A stretch of DNA of 8,614 nucleotides from Opitutia bacterium (GTDB taxonomy: Bacteria > Verrucomicrobiota > Verrucomicrobiia > Opitutales > UBA953), in contig DNHH01000017.1 of NCBI GenBank assembly GCA_003485955.1, forward strand, positions 5,051-13,664. The letters run 5' to 3'. The notes under the pieces were generated by a model that was given only the letters and a program-made list of their open reading frames with translations, made no database searches and had not been told where the DNA came from. Positions 6,644-8,614 of this stretch are shown here, piece by piece; the first letter of the stretch is position 1, and the number at the start of each line of letters is the position of its first letter. Made by a program: the position numbers and the translations under genes.

Positions 6644-7942
6644 ATGTCTCAGAAAAAAGCTATTCTCAAGTTGGACGACAAAGAGTTCGTCCTCGATACC
6701 CTCGTCGGCACCGAAGGCGAGCGTGCTGTCGATGTACGCACCCTGCGTGACACTACCGGTTACATTACTTTTGATGACGGTTATGCCAACACGGGTGCAT
6801 GCGAATCAAAAGTCACCTTTATTGACGGAGAAAAAGGTATCTTACGCTACCGTGGCTACTCCATTGAAGAACTTGCTGAAAAATCTACGTTTATTGAGAC
6901 GGCGTATCTTTTAATTTACGGTGAGCTTCCGACCGCAGATCAGCTTAAGTCCTTTAAGGCCCGCATACTTGATAATGCGCAAATTCATGAAGGTCTGCGT
7001 ATCGCGATTAGTGGCTTCCCGAGTACCGCACACCCCATGGCGGTTCTTTCAGCGACACTTAATACCCTTGGCTGTTACTACCCTGAACTCGGCACTAATG
7101 AGCGCGCCCACGATTTAGCGCAGCTCGATGAAGCTGCCACTGTTCTTATTTCAAAAGTTCGTACCCTCGCTGCATTGGCTCACCGGGCCAAAGAAGGGCA
7201 ACCCTCCGTTTTCCCGAAGCCAGGTAACGACTACTGCAGTAACTTCCTTCACCTCATGTTTGCGCAGCCTCATGCCGATCATGTGGTGCACCCTGAGGTT
7301 GCCCGTGCCCTCGACTTGATTTTGCTCCTGCACGCAGATCATGAGCAGAACTGTTCAACGTCGACAGTGCGCATGGTAGCTTCAGGCGGTGCCAATCTCT
7401 TTGCATCCGTTTCCGCAGGTGTTTGCGCCCTTTGGGGTCCCCTTCATGGTGGTGCCAACCAAGCTGTCATCGAGATGCTCGAAGAAATTCATAAATCTGG
7501 CGACGATGGTTCCCGTTTTATTGAAGCGGCGAAGCAAAAGGGCAGTGGTGTGCGCCTGATGGGCTTTGGTCACCGTGTGTACAAGAACTATGATCCACGT
7601 GCGAAGATTATCAAAGCACAGTGCGATAAGGTCCTTAAGCTCCTGAATGTTAACGATCCATTATTGGCGATCGCGATGCGACTTGAGGAGGCTGCCTTAA
7701 ATGATCCTTACTTTAAGCAACGCAACTTGTACCCGAACGTTGATTTCTACAGCGGTATTATTCTGAAAGCTATCGGTATACCGACAGAGATGTTCACGGT
7801 GATTTTTGCGATTGGTCGTATGCCAGGCTGGATCTCACATTGGAAAGAAATTGCGGAGTCGCCTAAGCAGAAGATTCATCGTCCACGTCAGATTTACATG
7901 GGTAATACTGAGCGTGCGTACGTACCGATGGATAAGCGTTGA
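6644..7942 (+). CDS. gltA: citrate synthase, type II (hexameric-type)
   Basis: Citrate synthase condenses oxaloacetate and acetyl-CoA, the first step of the TCA cycle. The 432 residues align well with the long Gram-negative form (E. coli 427), including the N-terminal beta domain (VDVRTL, CESKVTFIDGEKGILRYRGY). Active-site residues are present: His233 in HADHEQNCSTSTVR, His268 in WGPLHGGANQA, His310 in MGFGHRVYKNYDPRA and Asp367 in PNVDFYSG. Compared from memory with E. coli GltA, the NADH-related Cys206 falls at His210 here (FAQPHADH), so NADH control may differ. ATG 6644 fits the family start. The leader just before it is C/A-rich without a Shine-Dalgarno site; GGAG at 6619-6622 is 21 bases away. 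A small GTTGG/CCAAC hairpin (6624-6639) sits directly upstream. The gene is probably read through from hisH, or from a promoter I could not identify. Confidence 0.97.
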   Translation: MSQKKAILKLDDKEFVLDTLVGTEGERAVDVRTLRDTTGYITFDDGYANTGACESKVTFIDGEKGILRYRGYSIEELAEKSTFIETAYLLIYGELPTADQLKSFKARILDNAQIHEGLRIAISGFPSTAHPMAVLSATLNTLGCYYPELGTNERAHDLAQLDEAATVLISKVRTLAALAHRAKEGQPSVFPKPGNDYCSNFLHLMFAQPHADHVVHPEVARALDLILLLHADHEQNCSTSTVRMVASGGANLFASVSAGVCALWGPLHGGANQAVIEMLEEIHKSGDDGSRFIEAAKQKGSGVRLMGFGHRVYKNYDPRAKIIKAQCDKVLKLLNVNDPLLAIAMRLEEAALNDPYFKQRNLYPNVDFYSGIILKAIGIPTEMFTVIFAIGRMPGWISHWKEIAESPKQKIHRPRQIYMGNTERAYVPMDKR

Positions 7943-7947
7943 TGCGG

Positions 7948-7998
7948 GTCGAAGTAGGGCGGGAGGCAAGCTCTCGTTTCCTCCTTCCTCTTTTCGAC
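7948..7998 (+). terminator. long imperfect hairpin after gltA, likely terminator
   Basis: The arms 7948-7966 and 7980-7998 pair over 19 positions. Outer GTCGAA/TTCGAC and inner GGGAGG/CCTCC(T) match, with G-U wobbles and a few mismatches between them. After one unpaired C, AAGC/GTTT extends the stem to a TCTC loop. It begins five bases after the gltA stop and is followed by TTATTTGTCT, a broken U-rich stretch. This best fits a terminator or a 3'-stabilising mRNA structure that separates gltA from aroQ. Confidence 0.5.
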
Positions 7999-8019
7999 TT
8001 ATTTGTCTAAGTAGTCTGT

Positions 8020-8448
8020 ATGGACATCGGTATCGTCAACGGACCTAACTTAGACCGACTCGGTAAGCGCGAGCCCGAGGTTTATGGTACCCGTACCCTT
8101 GCCGATCTCGAAACAGATGTACGCGCCCATGCGGTTGCGCGTGGGCTCAAACCACGTTTCTTCCAATCCAATCATGAAGGTGAGATTATTGATACACTCG
8201 CGAAGTGGACAGATGACGGCGTGAAGCTCCTCGTGATTAACCCGGGAGGTCACACCCATGTGAGCGTTGCTCTGCGTGATGCCATCGCGGGTAGCGGGAT
8301 GCGCACCGTCGAGGTTCATATTTCGAATATCTATAAGCGTGAAGCCTTTCGCCACGTATCGATCACTGCCGGTGCTTGCGAAGGCGTGATCACCGGGCTT
8401 GGTTTCGAAGGTTACAAGCTCGCTGTCGATTTCTTGGCTAAGAAATAA
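8020..8448 (+). CDS. aroQ: 3-dehydroquinate dehydratase, type II
   Basis: AroQ converts 3-dehydroquinate to 3-dehydroshikimate by trans (anti) elimination, the third step of the shikimate pathway, as a small cytosolic dodecamer in this family. The 142 residues match the usual 140-155. The start IVNGPNLDRLGKREPEVYG (5-23) carries Arg17 and the catalytic Tyr22. INPGGHTHVSVALRDA (73-88) supplies Asn74 and His80. VEVHISNIYKREAFR (97-111) supplies the general acid His100 plus Arg107 and Arg111. ITGLGFEGY (124-132) is the family C-terminal strand. ATG 8020 gives the standard N-terminus directly before the NGPNL strand. No Shine-Dalgarno site is visible in the 21 bases before it. The gene follows the gltA hairpin, so it may have its own promoter, which I could not pinpoint. 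It converges on rnpB. Confidence 0.97.
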   Translation: MDIGIVNGPNLDRLGKREPEVYGTRTLADLETDVRAHAVARGLKPRFFQSNHEGEIIDTLAKWTDDGVKLLVINPGGHTHVSVALRDAIAGSGMRTVEVHISNIYKREAFRHVSITAGACEGVITGLGFEGYKLAVDFLAKK

Positions 8449-8461
8449 GAATGCCAAAGGT

Positions 8462-8491
8462 GAGGAACCGACCCTTTCAGGTCGGTCCCTC
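8462..8491. terminator. hairpin between convergent aroQ and rnpB
   Basis: GAGG-A-ACCGACC and GGTCGGT-C-CCTC pair in an 12-position stem with a single A/C mismatch around a six-base loop (CTTTCA). It starts 14 bases after the aroQ stop and ends about 9 bases from the 3' end of the RNase P RNA. On the + strand no U-tract follows. On the - strand the sequence after it is moderately U-rich (CTTTGGCATTCTTATTTC), so it suits rnpB termination slightly better, possibly serving both. Confidence 0.55.
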
Positions 8492-8499
8492 ATGTGGAG

Positions 8500-8614
8500 T
8501 CAGGCACGATAAGCCGGATTCTGTAGCGGGTGATACTCACCACTCCGTCCGCATCCATTTCTCTGGCTTTTCAGCCCTGCCTTGCGGCAGTGCGACAACC
8601 CGGGACCTTGGTGG
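8500..8614 (-). ncRNA. rnpB: RNase P RNA, 3' portion (5' part beyond right edge)
   Basis: This is the catalytic RNA of RNase P, which cuts 5' leaders from pre-tRNAs. Read on the - strand, it ends with the near-universal ACAGAATCCGGCTTAT (8525-8510), the 3' strand of helix P4 and the adjoining conserved region. Upstream is AGAGAAATGGATGC, like the conserved AGAUGAAUGACUG of E. coli. The piece shows three local hairpins. CTGCC-GCAA-GGCAG (8590-8577) and GGCT-GAAA-AGCC (8576-8565) have GNRA loops, one of them probably P18. GGTGA-GTA-TCACC (8541-8529) sits at the place of the P19 helix, which E. coli lacks. About 115 bases of an expected 350-400 are present. The 3' end near 8500 is estimated by comparison with E. 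coli. Confidence 0.95.

Noticed and set aside
8050..8493. 147-codon open frame on the - strand
   Set aside because: It is antisense to aroQ, which has intact catalytic motifs, and it runs through the intergenic hairpin. Its translation shows no family features.
1..8614. Search by eye for CRISPR repeats, IS ends, att sites, tRNA genes and long direct repeats
   Set aside because: No regularly spaced repeats, transposase motifs, terminal inverted repeats or tRNA cloverleaf sequences were found. Genes and short gaps account for the whole window.

Overview
The window is a gene-dense stretch of a bacterial chromosome with no intergenic gap over 80 bases. GC content looks close to 50% by eye, and base use is similar throughout. 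It holds eight complete protein genes on the + strand, one protein gene on the - strand cut by the left edge, and the 3' part of an RNase P RNA gene on the - strand cut by the right edge. I saw no insertion sequence, CRISPR array, tRNA or prophage gene. The organism cannot be fixed from this alone. An ECF sigma factor with a small acidic partner, weak Shine-Dalgarno signals and scattered his genes would suit a Verrucomicrobiota-like Gram-negative, but that is a low-confidence inference.

Left part (1-2451): a large - strand protein joins an FHA-like N-terminus, a zinc-ribbon-like pair of Cys knuckles and a P-loop NTPase domain. Its reading frame stays open to the left edge. Divergent from it, across a 66-base intergenic region, lie an ECF-type sigma factor gene and an ATGA-overlapped small gene. 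That small gene probably encodes an anti-sigma factor with an acidic, internally repeated tail.

Middle part (2499-7942): five tightly packed genes form a likely transcription unit: ptsI (PTS enzyme I), hisC, hisB, hisH and gltA (citrate synthase). The gaps are 1, 31, 8 and 34 bases. The unit combines PEP-dependent phosphotransfer, three histidine-pathway steps and entry into the TCA cycle. Catalytic residues are intact in all five. HPr (ptsH) and the HisH partner hisF are not in the window.

Right part (7943-8614): a 51-base imperfect hairpin separates gltA from aroQ (type II 3-dehydroquinate dehydratase, shikimate pathway). aroQ converges on rnpB, with a strong hairpin between them.

Most of the window is conserved housekeeping sequence. 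The least explained part is the zinc-ribbon/P-loop protein and its divergent sigma/anti-sigma neighbours.
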